64,000 nt of DNA from Lentinula raphanica. Taxonomy: Eukaryota; Basidiomycota; Agaricomycetes; Agaricales; Omphalotaceae. Positions 46,158-57,906 of this stretch are shown here, piece after piece. The stretch lies in assembly GCA_027919835.1 (NCBI GenBank), contig JANVFP010000029.1:248001-312000 (forward strand). The letters run 5' to 3'. Both the position numbers and the translations under genes were made by a program. The notes beneath the pieces are model-generated. The model worked only from the letters and a program-made list of their open reading frames with translations, did no database searches and was not told where the DNA came from. Every line of letters begins with the position of its first letter. Positions within the stretch are counted from its first letter, which is position 1.

Positions 46158-46364
46158 ATGGATTCCTTCACCGAAATCGCCTTCGCACAGACCTCCTCCT
46201 CTGAGGTCAAGGCTCGCGCCTGCACCCTCGCTCTGACTTCCACGTTACCCGCTGACGTTGTGGTGGCTTCGTCTGCCATTTCAGACGAACACCCTTCAAT
46301 TCTTCCTCTTGACGAAGAGAATTCTGGCGGCAGTGGGGGGAACTCATATTGCGTGATTGCTTAG
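46158..46364 (+). CDS. Lipopeptide mating-pheromone precursor-like protein (CaaX)
   Basis: A single-exon ORF of 68 codons starts M-D-S-F-T-E-I-A-F and ends C-V-I-A, a CaaX farnesylation box. Basidiomycete mating-type B pheromone precursors are 45-90 residues long, often begin M-D-x-F, and end in CaaX. They are cleaved at an acidic-charged pair 10-15 residues before the Cys. Here D-E-H precedes P-S-I-L-P-L, and D-E-E-N precedes S-G-G-S-G-G-N-S-Y-C, so either could mark the mature N-terminus. No STE3-type receptor is in this window, so it may be a non-mating-type-linked copy. The gene is too short for usual pipelines. A small Ras-like CaaX protein is unlikely because no other domain exists. Confidence 0.7.
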   Translation: MDSFTEIAFAQTSSSEVKARACTLALTSTLPADVVVASSAISDEHPSILPLDEENSGGSGGNSYCVIA

Positions 46365-46943
46365 GAACAATAGTCAATTGCCCATCCTTGTCTAATCTGA
46401 TTAATGACGCCGTAAGTCTTCGTCTTTTTTCCCTCTGACTCTTTCCTCACTGATCCTATCCTCTTGCAGTCGTATTGTGTCTCTTGAATGACGGATTTTA
46501 CGCCTTCGAATTTGATTCGCCTTTCGCTGTTCACTTCTTTATCTTTTTGAACTATTGTTCTAATATGAATGTTTGGACATCTCGGACCTTCTCGGACCCA
46601 TTCTCATATCAACAGCCCTGTTGGCTTGTCTCCACCTTCCTTCATTAATTTTATCCTTCTTCGTTCAATCAGTCGGTTTTTGTAGCAGTCCCTTCTCCTG
46701 TACTATTTATTCTCTCTTCGAAGTTGTTGTACTTACCACTATTCAGCTTCACGATTGTATGAATGTGCCCGGTGCCGCAATGAATTTCATGACTTTCAAA
46801 CCTTGAAGCTATTCGCAATGAAGAAACGCATAATTTTACGAGATTGATATTTTGTACATGACTTCCTTGATTCGGCGAGAATGATCTATGGCTGTGGAAC
46901 GCTTGTAGTGTCAACGATCCTTATACCGACAGGTGCTTGCACC
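46365..46943. other. 3' region between the pheromone-like gene and the epoxide hydrolase
   Basis: These 579 bases hold two converging 3' UTRs. A possible untranslated intron (gtaagtcttcg...ctcttgcag, about 46411-46470) lies just after the pheromone stop. No gene was seen. Confidence 0.4.
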
Positions 46944-48582
46944 TCAATCCATATAGCCATTTCGTCCAGGCACTACCCCAAACGCAGGCCCGCCCTTCCC
47001 GAACATCTTTCGCAGATCCCCAACAAGCAGTTCGGGCTGTTCATGCGCGGCAAAGTGGCCACCAGCGTCATGTTCGGCTTCGAAGACAACGTTTCCGATC
47101 TTGGGATACCAACTATGCACAAATGATTCAGATAATACGACTTGAGAGATTCCACGGGAACGTCTACCTCTTGGGAATGCGTACAAGTTCTTTTGGGAAA
47201 AACGAGCAACCCAACGGGATCGTTGGTGGAGCATCTGAAGATTTACTACCAAACCCTTGACCGGAATGCGCAAACTCGTAGTAGAACCTGATAGAACCTG
47301 TCGGTCCAGCACGCGAGAACCAATAAATGGACACCCAGGTCAATACTGTCGCAGCCTCGATGGTTAGTGAATAATTTCAACAGTCGTATGTCCGAAAGTT
47401 TACCTTCATCGTCAGTCCAGGGATAATTATCGCTCCAGGCCACGAGCTTTTCGTATATCCAGGCAAGCAATCCGACGGGCGAATCAGCTAGACTGTAACC
47501 CAGGGTCTGCGGTTTCGTCGATTGTTGGTTGAGGTAACCGCTTCCTGATCGCATGAACTCTTCTCCGCGTGCGAGGCCCTCCTTCTCAGTGGCGGTGTAA
47601 GAACTCGGATCATCATTTTCGGGAGGTGTAGTGCTGGAAGATGATACATATCGTCAATGAAACAGAATGTAAAATAATACCGGGAGGACACTCACTAAAG
47701 AACGTTGGTATGCCAGGCTTTAGAATGTTTCCCGCCGAAGCGGCGCGCGATTTCCGAGGTGATCTGTGCACAGATCAGGATCATCAACTCTATGATCAGT
47801 GAACCCTTCGACTCACTCTAGAACCTATGTCGCCACCTTGGGTCACTGTATATCGATGCATCGTGAGCAATCACATGCACAGGCTACCATGAACTTGTAC
47901 CATATTCCGTATAGCCAAGAGCAAGCATCAGTTTGTGGGCAACCTGAATGACGGTCTCAGAACGTCAGTCAAGCTGCAATGGACTGCAGATCAAACAGGA
48001 AGGATATAATGCTAGGACTGTGGAAGTTGGGGGGGAGGGGAAGAACTTTCACCTCAGCGTGTTGCGTCAATGAAAATCCTTTCTTCTTGGGTCCCTCCGA
48101 AAATCCAAAGCCGGGAAGACTTATAGCCACCACATCAAAGACAGGGACTTGAGAGTCTCCAGAGCCTTTTGTCAAGAGAGGAATGATCTTGCGAGATTCG
48201 AGAAAGCACCCCGGCCCTGCGTGTGCTAGAGTTGAGACGGGTATCACTGCTAAGATCGAAGGTCCTTACATCCGTGCACGAAGAGTAGTGGTATACCCTT
48301 CCCATTTTCACATTTCTTATGAACGTAGTGTATATCTAACACTCCGAACCCATCGACCTCAATACTTTGAGTAAACTGAGGTAGCTCGTCGTTCAGTTTT
48401 TGCTCCTCTTGCTTCCAATCAAATCCGTCGCGCCATCGAGCAACGAGCCTTTTCATGTCAGCAAGAGGAACACCGTAAGCCCAGCCGGATTCATCCAATT
48501 CATCGGGGAATCTTGTGTTGTCGAGCCGTAACTTCAACGCAGATAAAGCAGTAGGGGATACGGCGATTTTGAAGGATGACAT
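46944..48582 (-). CDS. Epoxide hydrolase, EHN-type alpha/beta hydrolase
   Basis: The start is ATG 48582. The N-terminal EHN part includes [11 protein letters not shown] and W-R-D-G-F-D-W. After the first intron the oxyanion motif H-G-W-P-G is completed, then [10 protein letters not shown]. The nucleophile Asp is in T-Q-G-G-D-I-G-S. Near the end, [11 protein letters not shown] is joined across an intron (about 47108-47155) to [11 protein letters not shown], and E-H-D-A-G-G-H-F supplies the catalytic His. The last residues are N-G-Y-M-D before TGA 46944. Such enzymes add water to epoxides. They are common and diverse in Agaricomycetes. The location is probably microsomal or cytosolic; no clear signal peptide is seen. 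Confidence 0.88.
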
Positions 48583-49488
48583 CGAATAAGATGTAAACGC
48601 TGAACAAGTGAGAAATCAGATGAACCTATGATCTAGAAGGGACCGTTCTGTTTAAATAGTAGGGTGAGAGCACCTTTGCGGAGAGTGATAACACTGATGA
48701 GTCAATATGATTGCTATCGATATTCACCCGGTCTTGCTTTCGGTTGCGAATCCGCGAATGTAATCGCGGTCACGAGGAACTATTGTCAGTGAATGCTGTC
48801 AGTGTATACATATCAGAAGAGAACAGGAAGCAAGGTTATGGACTGTTATGCGACTGTCCACAGTAATCTATGTCGGCGGTAGGTATCCAACTTGTCTGAT
48901 GAGTCATGACCGGCCAATATCCTTTAATATCCAGTCAACCTCTCAAAGTGATGATTGTTATGGTCACTAATCCTGTTCGTTCGGATGAGCGAGGCGCTAC
49001 AATAGGCATTAATATTACTCGATTGTTGTATAAGATAGTATCGGAATTTACATACTATGTAGTCCCAGATCGGCCGCAGGTGCCATATTCAGGTTAGTGG
49101 GATGGTGCCGCTCCATCCTCATGGTTTAGTCATCCGTGTCAAAGCAGGAGATTGGTAGGTACATGATTGAATAACCTATTTTGACGAAGATTTAGTTTGA
49201 GGTTCAGCCCGATGAAGCCATGAGACCCGATTCTGCTTACCTTTGCGCCTTCCAAGTCTGATGCATTATGGTCTGACTCTCTCTGTTTGAAAGATACATG
49301 CCATTTCCTAAAAACCAAGTCATACGTGTTTTCAGAATTGACGCTTTCGCACTCGTGAACTGTATCTGTACTTGCTGTTTCTAGTTGCCGTACGTACTCA
49401 CTTTGGAGAAAGTTTCTCTTTCTTCATATTCTTGCGCAATCACAATCGATAGAGCCTAGCGCATAAAGCAACGTGCATGTTTTTTTCT
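48583..49488. other. Intergenic region
   Basis: About 900 bp between the epoxide hydrolase start and the SAPS gene stop. Two TGAGTCA words occur (48698-48704 and 48900-48906). No gene is supported. Confidence 0.4.
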
Positions 49489-52400
49489 CTATGAATCCAC
49501 AGTCTCCTCTATGTTTCCTGTAGCTCCCACGCTAGCTTTTGTGAGTTCTGAACTCATATTGATACCCTCCGGTGATCCTAAAGAATCTATGGATGAGGAT
49601 ATAGATCCTAAGGAGTCTCCATCGCCTTCACTTGCAGACAGATCTGAAATCCAACTACCAGCTGTGGGAGTCAATTCGCCTTCGGACTGACTGCTCTCTC
49701 CTAGATGCGAACGACTGCTTGATGAAGTTGGGGGAACCGTGTCAGCGCTCTGGAATTCTCCAAAATCTCCGAAATCTCCGAAATTGTCATCGAACGCGCT
49801 TTCGTCAAGGTTCTCCATTCCTTCTAATGACATCTCATCTGAAATGGTCGAGAAAGAATTCGAATTCGCTGAACTCGAAGAGCTGGATGCGTTTGGAGTA
49901 GTGAAGGGGCCGAAATCATCCTGCAAAAATCAAGATCAGGTATGTAATTATTGCTTCAACGCTTCAACACCACGACATGACATACATCTGTGAATGGATC
50001 TTTCGACTCTGTTCCTGTATGCGACCTCATATCGGGATCAAAAACGTCCTATGTACATGATTTTAGATGGAGGATATCCACAGACCGATCAAGGACTTAC
50101 ATCAAACCCATTCATGTCCAGAGGTCTCCGATCCGACATGGCTGAAAATGAACTCGAATTGGCTAACCACCCTCCATCTTCGTCATCATCATCGTCGAAT
50201 TTCCTCAACTACACATAGATAGAGCATCAGTAACAAAGGGAAAGTCAAGCTTTGAAATCCTACGCTTGATCCCGCGACAAAGTCATCGTCGTCGTCAGAC
50301 ATTGATTCGGGTGAGATCCCAAAATCCGAACTTCCTTCCCGGCGCACTTTGGAAGACACAGAGCGTTTCAACTCTCCCCGCACCTCGTTGTTGGTATTAT
50401 TGTCGTTTTCCAAATCTGATTTGATATTCGCATGCATGCTGCCCATTTCCTCTTCGTCTACTTTCCATTTTGTCCCTATATCTCCCAGTCCTCCTGAGTT
50501 TCCATTCGTCGCACTCAAACCTGTCGCAGGCTTTCCTCCCCCAAGCAGGCGTGTATCTCGTACCTTCGTTTCGCGGAACCTCCCAGTAACATAGTCATCC
50601 CAGCTTCCTTTCCTGGGATCTGTACCTTCACCCTTTGGAGCATACTGCATGATCTCGTCACGCAAGGATGCAGGATATCGATCCAAAGCAGTAAGCACAT
50701 CCTCTGAGATGAGAGTCAGGTGACCCATGTAACCGAGGCGAGGAGTACGAGGTTTTGCACTCTCTTCATCATTTCGTCTCTGTCCCTCGATGATACGATG
50801 CATCAGTTTCGTATCGCGGAACAGGGATAGTATCAGTTCGCGGTTATAACCTCTGATGCCTCTCCCTGATGCGGGTTTCAACTCGCTGTCTTGATGACCA
50901 TGCGAGCTATTATCCACTTGACCGGTCAGTATCTGGTGTAGAATATCGTATACTGTGTTGTGTAGGAAGTTATTCCAAGGAAACTCGAAGAAGAGGTCCT
51001 GGAGCCCACGCGTCAAGAACAAAAGGAAAACACTGAGGAGGTCTCAAAAACCGACCAATAGAATGCCAAGCACGTTGAGGTCCAAAAATCGTTGCTTGAG
51101 TTTTTCACCGATGACGAGAGGAGCATCCGCCAATGAATCCAAAGAAATTGACAAAGTTGTCCGGCGTGAAATTTTTCGTGACCGCGAGCTCATCGCAGAT
51201 CCTGGTCCCAAGGAGTCGTTTTCTAGAGGCATAGAGTGAGATGTAGGATTTGATTCAGTTGTACCAAGTGGAATGTTAATTTCGGGAGAAAGTGGGGAAG
51301 CCTCTGCTCTTGCTGACAGCATCTGAGGCTCATCGTACATGGCAATTTCCTCCATGTCCATACTATCATCCTCTGAACTTGAGGACATATCTTCATCCTC
51401 ATCAGAGTCAAGTAATGAAGATGCATTGGAGGTTGACGATGCGCTCGTTATCGGAAGTTCTAGAGCTGGTTCGATCTCCGTGTCCATATCCTCGTCTCTA
51501 TCATCAGATTCATGTTCATTTCCGTTACTGTCTTCATTTCCCATTGATATCACTCTTGCTAGCTCTTCCAGACCACCTAAACCACCTTGGAGTCTACCTT
51601 CAGCGTCATAGAGGTGCTGATACCTATGTTCATTCGGAAGAGAAAGGAATGATGTCGAATCAGCACTTGTGTAAATTACTCGGTTTATGGGTAGACCCTC
51701 GCGACAAGACAGACATACCGCAGAGGACGATTCAGCAACGCCATATTTGAACAATGCAATAGTTCCGCAAGAAGTTCTGTGATGCGGAAACGCTCGAATG
51801 TGAGAGCAGGAGCAGATATAGAACCAGCAACGGGCTACAGTGCATAAGAAGCACGACGGATAATCGACCACGGTGGACGTACCCCTTCTACCATCAACGA
51901 ACGTGGTTTCCACAAATAGCCCACAAGGCGTTCCAACCTTCCATCATCACAAAGTATGTTCAGAACAAAGCCAAGATTGACCACCCCCATCCTGTCTACC
52001 ATCTCTTTCATGGCACGCTCAAGAGTTTTACGACCGTCCGCGACATCTTCTGGACTTTCCCTAAGGAATGGTTATTGGTCACAAAATGACCGTCTTCGGT
52101 ATTGATGACTCACCCCTGCTGTACCATGGCTTGCTGAACTCCGATTAGCCTATTCCTCAGGGTATGAAATAGGTACGGTTCGAGATAGTCGGAATTGTTT
52201 TTTCGTATGAGCTCTGTCAGGATACCCATAGCATGGATGGCCGACGAGGAGGCTGATTCGAAATGTGTTGCCGTGCCACTTTCAACGTCCCTGGAGAGTG
52301 GAGGTTCAGGTAAGGAAGGGCTGAAATCTTGTAATATATATGTAACCAGTTTGGATACGCTGTCTTCTCTTGCGAGCTCACGAGCGAATAAGTTGGAAGA

Positions 52401-53397
52401 GACACCCGAAACATTTTCAGTGCTGTTGTTATTTGATGCAACTGGGCCATTGGAGGTAAGCCCAGTACCAGGAGATGGCGTTGCCATTGAAATTATCCCT
52501 TTGATCAGGTCAGATACTACTTGGTGTATGTCGGGTGGATATGCGGGGGACAACATGTCTATCAGACGGGGTATGAGTTTTTCAGATGAAAGCCACTAGA
52601 TACCGCTAAGTAAGCACGAACACATTTTGGTTTTGCTGTGGACGAACCTCAAGAACCCCTACCGCGCCGTCATAGCCATACGCATATTCATCTAGCTGGA
52701 TGATTCTCACTAACAAATCAACGATTGAGGGGTTTTCGATGTGTCGTAATAGCCTGCCAACAATTTCTGGTTGGCTTTGTATGAACGCCAGCATCTCCCC
52801 AGGTTTTTTACCGAGGAAAACTGCATTGACTTTGGCAAAATGAGCTGCAGCATGCGAGTTATTGTTCTGAGCGCAGAATTTCAGCTCATCGGGTGCCTTG
52901 TCCAACACGTAGTTCCAAAACGGCACCAGCAATTTATCTGGGTGTGTGGACACACAGGTTTCGACGATGGACCAAATTTCTGAGCAGAGCACTTCGGCAG
53001 CGATGTATGGGTATCTAAGACGAATGATCAGACAGCAAAATCAAGATGTGAATCGCGACATACTTGGACCGGTTTGTCGTATTCGTCGTTCCCGTGCCTT
53101 GTTTTTCCTGTTGCTCCACGTCGTCGTCGAACTTGGCTGCCCCAACCTCCCCACTAACCCAACCCAGTAGTCGTCCTAGAACATCTACTCGTTGGAAGTA
53201 GTCAACGAGTCGGGTATTCTGTGATTTGCATTCTTGGAGAAGGTCATCTTCGTCTAAAAGTGCATCAAGGGTCAAGAGAGATTGGTCATCTTTATCGAGG
53301 AGGGAGTCGATGGAAGATGCAGAATGAAAGCCGAATCTAGCGATCCATTGTCAATTTGTGCATTCAATGAAGATGGGGACACAGACCGCCAGAACAT
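49489..53397 (-). CDS. SIT4 phosphatase-associated protein (SAPS domain)
   Basis: The first exon encodes only M-F-W plus part of Arg; after the intron it continues F-G-F-H-S-A-S-S-I-D-S-L-L-D, the invariant start of SAPS proteins. Further exons contain L-L-Q-E-C-K-S-Q-N-T-R-L-V-D-Y-F, Y-P-Y-I-A-A-E-V-L-C-S-E-I, the H-F-A-K-V-N motif and the helical-repeat body with long Ser/Asp-rich insertions (near 51240-51540). F-F-E-F-P-W-N-N-F-L-H-N and L-G-Y-M-G-H-L-T-L-I appear late, as in SAP155/185/190 and PP6 regulatory subunits. The end is acidic and disordered. The protein should tether the PP6/Sit4 catalytic subunit in TOR- and cell-cycle-linked signalling. Stop TGA or TAG near 49489. Confidence 0.9.
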
Positions 53398-54872
53398 ACT
53401 GAGGGTCCAGGATAAGTAAAACAAGCCGCGGCGCTATTCAAAGCTTGAAGTACAAAGTGAGTGATAAGAGCGCATATCAATCTGCACGTGAAATGTGACA
53501 AATTGACGCCCGCCGTGATCGCTGAGCGCTGATGAGTGAACTAGCGCCGGACTCAGGGCCATGGCGCGATCACTTTGAATAACGCCAACTCTGGATCTGA
53601 GTACTGAGTCTTATGAGTGTCAGCCTTGAAGCTTGAAGCTTGAACAAGTATCAAGCTGGAGGCCGTAAAACCTGAACTGAATGTGAATACAGGCGCAGTG
53701 ACACGTCACTACCAAGATACTGAGCTCATAATACAATGCCTCTCGATTCTCACAATTTACTAGTACTACCGTCTATTCGTCACACCATTGTCGCGACCTT
53801 CAAAGGCTGAGAAGTGCTTGGAAGATACCTGAAAATACAGGAAAATACATGCCGCGGCAGCCTGTCAGTGACAGTCATTGAAGCAACGATCGGATGTTAG
53901 ACGCCAGACGTTCAACGCTGTAGTAAACTATAGTACTGGCTATCTGTATATTAGTAACATTGCAGCTACAAACTTTATTGAAACAAAGTCAGATTCGATG
54001 GCGTCGACATTCGATTTTCCATTTCTTTTGAGTACTACTAATTACATTATAATGAGTCCTTGCCAATCCAAAAATTTACAGAAGGGACAAACAGTCCATA
54101 TGGATCCTGAGTTTGAGAAACGATGAATGAAAGAACATAATCATAAAACGTAGCCTGAGAGTGCATGTAACTCCAGTTTGAATCAATCAATCCTCCTTCC
54201 GCGGGGGACCACTGTGCATTGAACACTCATTTACAGAATGTGACAAATTAAGGTAACTTTTCTACATGCATGAGAAATTGCTTAGTGATTCACGAATCTC
54301 TAGCAATCGCACAGTGCGATATTATAGTTGGTCCCAATGCTCTTGTATTTGGGTTGTCCTGGGTAGTGCAGTGTTTGTCGAGATGAGAGTTGGAACCTGT
54401 AATTCAAGAAAGATTCCACCGCTCCTTCGAAAACCAGATTTTAGGGCAAAAATTTCAGGGGAGCACTGTCTGGAAATCAAGGTTATAATATATCAATGCT
54501 TTCCCAAAGATAGATAATCCCTTCGCCCGGACAGGCTGTCCCAAATCTAGTCGACATAACAATCGAGTCCATGGATAGCACGCGAAGATAAGACGAAGCG
54601 AATATGACAATACGCAAGATTGCGCTTCGTTCACAGACAGTCGTGAAAAATAGCTCGGCAGAGTTGGTAGTCCCATAGAAATGAAGGTGGGTGAGCCGGG
54701 AACGAGGATTTGGGGTCTGGGAAAGCGGAACGAGTGTGCGATGATGAGACCGAGGACATTCGAATGATCGAGGTAGCATGCGAACACAATGAACGGGATG
54801 ATTGATGAGGAGGCTGATGTGTGACTCGACTACTCAAGGAGTAGGTCGGGTATTGAGCTGGCTAACTTTCAC
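53398..54872. other. Intergenic region upstream of the SAPS gene
   Basis: About 1.5 kb with no supported gene. A short tandem word (gaagcttgaagcttgaac) occurs at about 53630-53645. Small frames on either strand begin at non-ATG codons or lack domains. Confidence 0.4.
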
Positions 54873-55112
54873 CAATCGGCTGCACTTCCTTCGCTTGTCC
54901 CGGAACGTCTCCAGTCTGCTGCGCTCCCTTCGTTGGTGCCAGAACGCCGCCAGTCCGCTGCACTCCCCTCGTTAGTGCCAGATCGCTTCCAGTCTGCTGC
55001 GCTTCCTTCATTGGTTCCAGAGCGTCGCAAGACCACTACACTACCCTCGTTTGTCACAGAGCTCCGCCTCCAGTCAGCAGCACTCCCCTCATTGGTACCA
55101 GACCTACTTTTG
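54873..55112. repeat. 39-bp minisatellite, about six imperfect copies
   Basis: A 39-bp unit (13 codons) repeats about six times from 54873 to about 55112. On the plus strand a unit reads Q-S-A-A-L-P-S-L-V-P-E-R-R, on the minus strand R-R-S-G-T-N-E-G-S-A-A-D-W. Copies vary at the third codon position as well as at fixed sites, and one unit carries a 6-nt extension (L-R-L-Q). The block is open on both strands but no ATG begins either frame, so coding status is unresolved. Confidence 0.8.
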
Positions 55113-56217
55113 ACAATACCTCCAAAAAGCTGGATAGGAAAATATCATCAGCGACAAGGAAAGCAGAAATATCCTACAAAAACGGAGGCTACCTGTGCTG
55201 GAGCTGCTTTGGAATATTCAATCGCTACGGACACTAGCACAAGTGTCATAATAGCTATGATAGAGTTGGTTCGCATAGTAGGATGAGCTCCTTGAAAAGG
55301 GTGAAAACGACGAACTCCCACCAGTTACATACGATATTTATCCTGTTTCACAAAAGGAAAAAAGGGACAGTACCTGAGAAGGTCCGTATAAATACATCGA
55401 TACATCCTATCGGGTGGATACGCTTTCACAGGAGTTGTCGCAATACTTCACCTTACTCAATGTGATCAGCATCCATTAAGCGGCAACCTGTTGCAGGTAA
55501 CTGGTATTTGTAGACGATTGACTAGGAGCCTGTATCTTGTCATGATCATATTTTGTGGATCGAAAAGTCGACGGTGAAGCTCAATACCGAGGGAACCATA
55601 GTAAACGGGTGCCGCCGGACCACTTGCAGTTTCTGGGATATTGACAAACGTAGTTTATGATGAGCCGAATTCTATGAATGGATGTGATTTGAATGTTTGA
55701 CAATGAATGAAACGAGAGAACTAAGTACAGTCCAACTTACTCAATTTGCAAATGGGGTTGATGTTACTACTTCTGCTCCCTTGACTCAAGGTTGAATCTC
55801 CATTTTTCCAAGGTTCTTCCTAGTAGATAGTGCATTACTGAGTGTTGGTTTTGGGTTTATGCTCTATTGTGGAGCCAAGCAGATCAGCGTAAAATCATCG
55901 AAAGGTCTTGAGCGATGAGGGCCATTGAAATTGATGATAGCCAACGAGGAATCGTCTCCGTGCCAGTTGTCAGCAAATTGTATAGAGCGTCAGGCAGATA
56001 ATCAGCACTGTTTGAAGATCAGATAGGAACGGATGATGAGCAAGTTGAGCAATGGAAGGAGTTGAGCCAGTAAGCGCCAGTGACTTCTTACTTATGTAAC
56101 AAGCACGAGCTGCATACACATCCGAACCACTCAAGTACGCCGTACTAGTCATGGGCCATACTACGGCTTTGCCGCGAGGGTATCTGAGAATCGCATTGAC
56201 AGAATGGCTAAAAATTA
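55113..56217. other. Intergenic region between minisatellite and tRNA-Ile
   Basis: About 1.1 kb without a supported gene. The plus-strand frame that leaves the minisatellite continues to 55286 but has no recognisable domain. No RNA gene or promoter could be assigned. Confidence 0.35.
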
Positions 56218-56316
56218 TGGCCAACGTGGGGATCGAACCCAAGACCTTCGCGTAATCTCACGACATAGTCCCGCAAATTATTAGCACGACGCTCTAACCA
56301 ACTGAGCTAGTCGGCC
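56218..56316 (-). tRNA. tRNA-Ile(AAT) with an intron of about 25 nt
   Basis: On the minus strand, GGCCGAC pairs with GTTGGCC and discriminator A follows. The D arm is AGCTC-AGTTGGTTA-GAGC. The anticodon stem TCGTG pairs with CGCGA around loop CTAATAA, giving anticodon AAT, and the T arm has GGTTCGATCC. An intron (beginning ATTTGCGGGAC) interrupts the loop after position 37. The gene converges with the Cox11 gene's 3' end. Confidence 0.9.
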
Positions 56317-56439
56317 AATTATCCTTGTCCGAATTCAATAGACATAGCCAGCGACCAAAACAGAACAGGAACCACTCACGTCGAGTGTTAGAGCTGTAGC
56401 TGTACTACAGCCTTAAACTTAACGATCAATGAACTACTG

Positions 56440-57770
56440 TCACTCCTTTTGAGATTCCGACGCTTTTTTAGCCAGCTCGTACGACTCGAAACCGAGAGAT
56501 TTCTGGACGACATCTTCCGGTGCATCAGGCTCCAATTGTCCTTGTTGGTTTCTTCGAGCTCTAGATAAAGAAAATCATCAGTCATTGTACCTTTCTGACG
56601 CTAAGGCATGTAGGAAATTCACTTGAAGAACGTATAACTCAGCACAACATCCTCGACATTCCTACAGCTAGGATCTTCTAGCACGTCTTTGTCGATGAAA
56701 AACAGTAGAGGCATGTCGACAGTCTCTGAGCTGAGTAACTTTTGTTCGTCAAAACAGAAGCATTCAATCTTCGAAAAGTAGGGCGCAATCTTTGAAGCAA
56801 GATTTCATTAACACGGAGAGCACATTTCGGATGACAATGCGCATTAAAACGTACGTACACGATCTGGAGTGACATTGTATGTTGCAACACCTATAATATC
56901 ATCCTTACTATTATTCTTCGCCGTGTAGAAGGCAAGAGAGCTTTCGCCTGCCGATTACTTTAGTAACTTGAATGTATATCACCTCGGAACGTACCGGGAA
57001 GGACATAGACATGGTGCTGGGCAGGCTTGAATGTCCATGGAAGCGCCGTGGAAGTACTGGACGTGAAGGTAACTTTAAATCGCCTTGATTTTGGGTCGTC
57101 CGCAGGGTCTATAGCGATGAGCCTCGACGGAGCAAAACGATCTTCGACTGCCGTAGAAGGAGAGAGTAGAGTTTTCAACCATTCCGGCATCCATTCGGGA
57201 AATTCGGGTCCAGAAGTGGCCTGGGTCCGCGTGCTTGGAGTGCCAGCAAAACCTGTCGCGGAGCAGAAAAGACGATAGAGGGGAACAGCAGCGTAAGTAA
57301 GTCCCAGGAAAGTTATAATCTGAAGATAGACAGTTTGAGATGTAGATACATTACGACTGTAGGAGCAGGAAGCATACCACAGCCCCAGTGTACATCAATA
57401 AGGACCTATTTTTGCGGGCACGTACTGCGTACATTTCTTCTCTGGACCGATAGCGCGGCGTAGGTCCTACTTGGATAGGCCTGCGGAGAGAAGGAGATTG
57501 AGTAGACGGTGAAGCTTGACTTGGACCAACGTCAGACGCCATCATACGTATCCATGGTCGAAACGACGATCTAAGAGGCGGTGAGTGCAGCTAGACAGAT
57601 CTTTGAGAAACAATCGTAACCTAGTACATAGGACTCACAATTGCTTGCTTGCCTGCGAAGGTAATTTCGCTGTACAATGCCCTTCCGCAGAGCGCATAAG
57701 GAGGTAATGCAAGTTGAGGACGTCTGAGCGGAAGCAGGATGTGAACTAGTCGTGCATTCGCCATGCTCAT
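56440..57770 (-). CDS. COX11: Cytochrome c oxidase copper chaperone Cox11 (CtaG family)
   Basis: The gene has about five introns. The N-terminus (M-S-M-A-N-A-R-L-V-H-I-L-L-P-L-R-R-P) is Arg-rich and acid-poor, fitting a mitochondrial presequence. An intron ending at about 57588 joins it to R-P-W-I-R-M-M-A-S-D. The membrane segment follows R-K-N-R-S-L-L-M-Y-T-G-A-V. Then come A-V-P-L-Y-R-L-F-C-S-A-T-G and, in the CtaG domain, F-S-K-I-E-C-F-C-F-D-E-Q with the CxCF copper ligands and V-D-M-P-L-L-F-F-I-D. The stop is TGA 56440-56442. Cox11 delivers copper to the CuB site of cytochrome oxidase from the inner-membrane surface. Alternative starts at 57839 or 57764 are in frame; 57770 was chosen to keep room for a leader beside the divergent J-protein gene. 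Confidence 0.9.
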
Positions 57771-57906
57771 GACAATCCAAGTTGAAGAGAGGAGAAAGTT
57801 ACGGACCGCAATCCCGCATTCTAGTTTTGTTGCCGACATTCACATCCAGTCTTTCTCTTCTTATCGCTTGCTTGCTGTCGTCTTCAAATTGTACATAACG
57901 ACCATA

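Noticed and set aside
48698..48906. Two TGAGTCA words upstream of the epoxide hydrolase as a regulon link to the bZIP gene
   Set aside because: Several such heptamers are expected by chance in 64 kb, so the link is not supported without binding or expression data.
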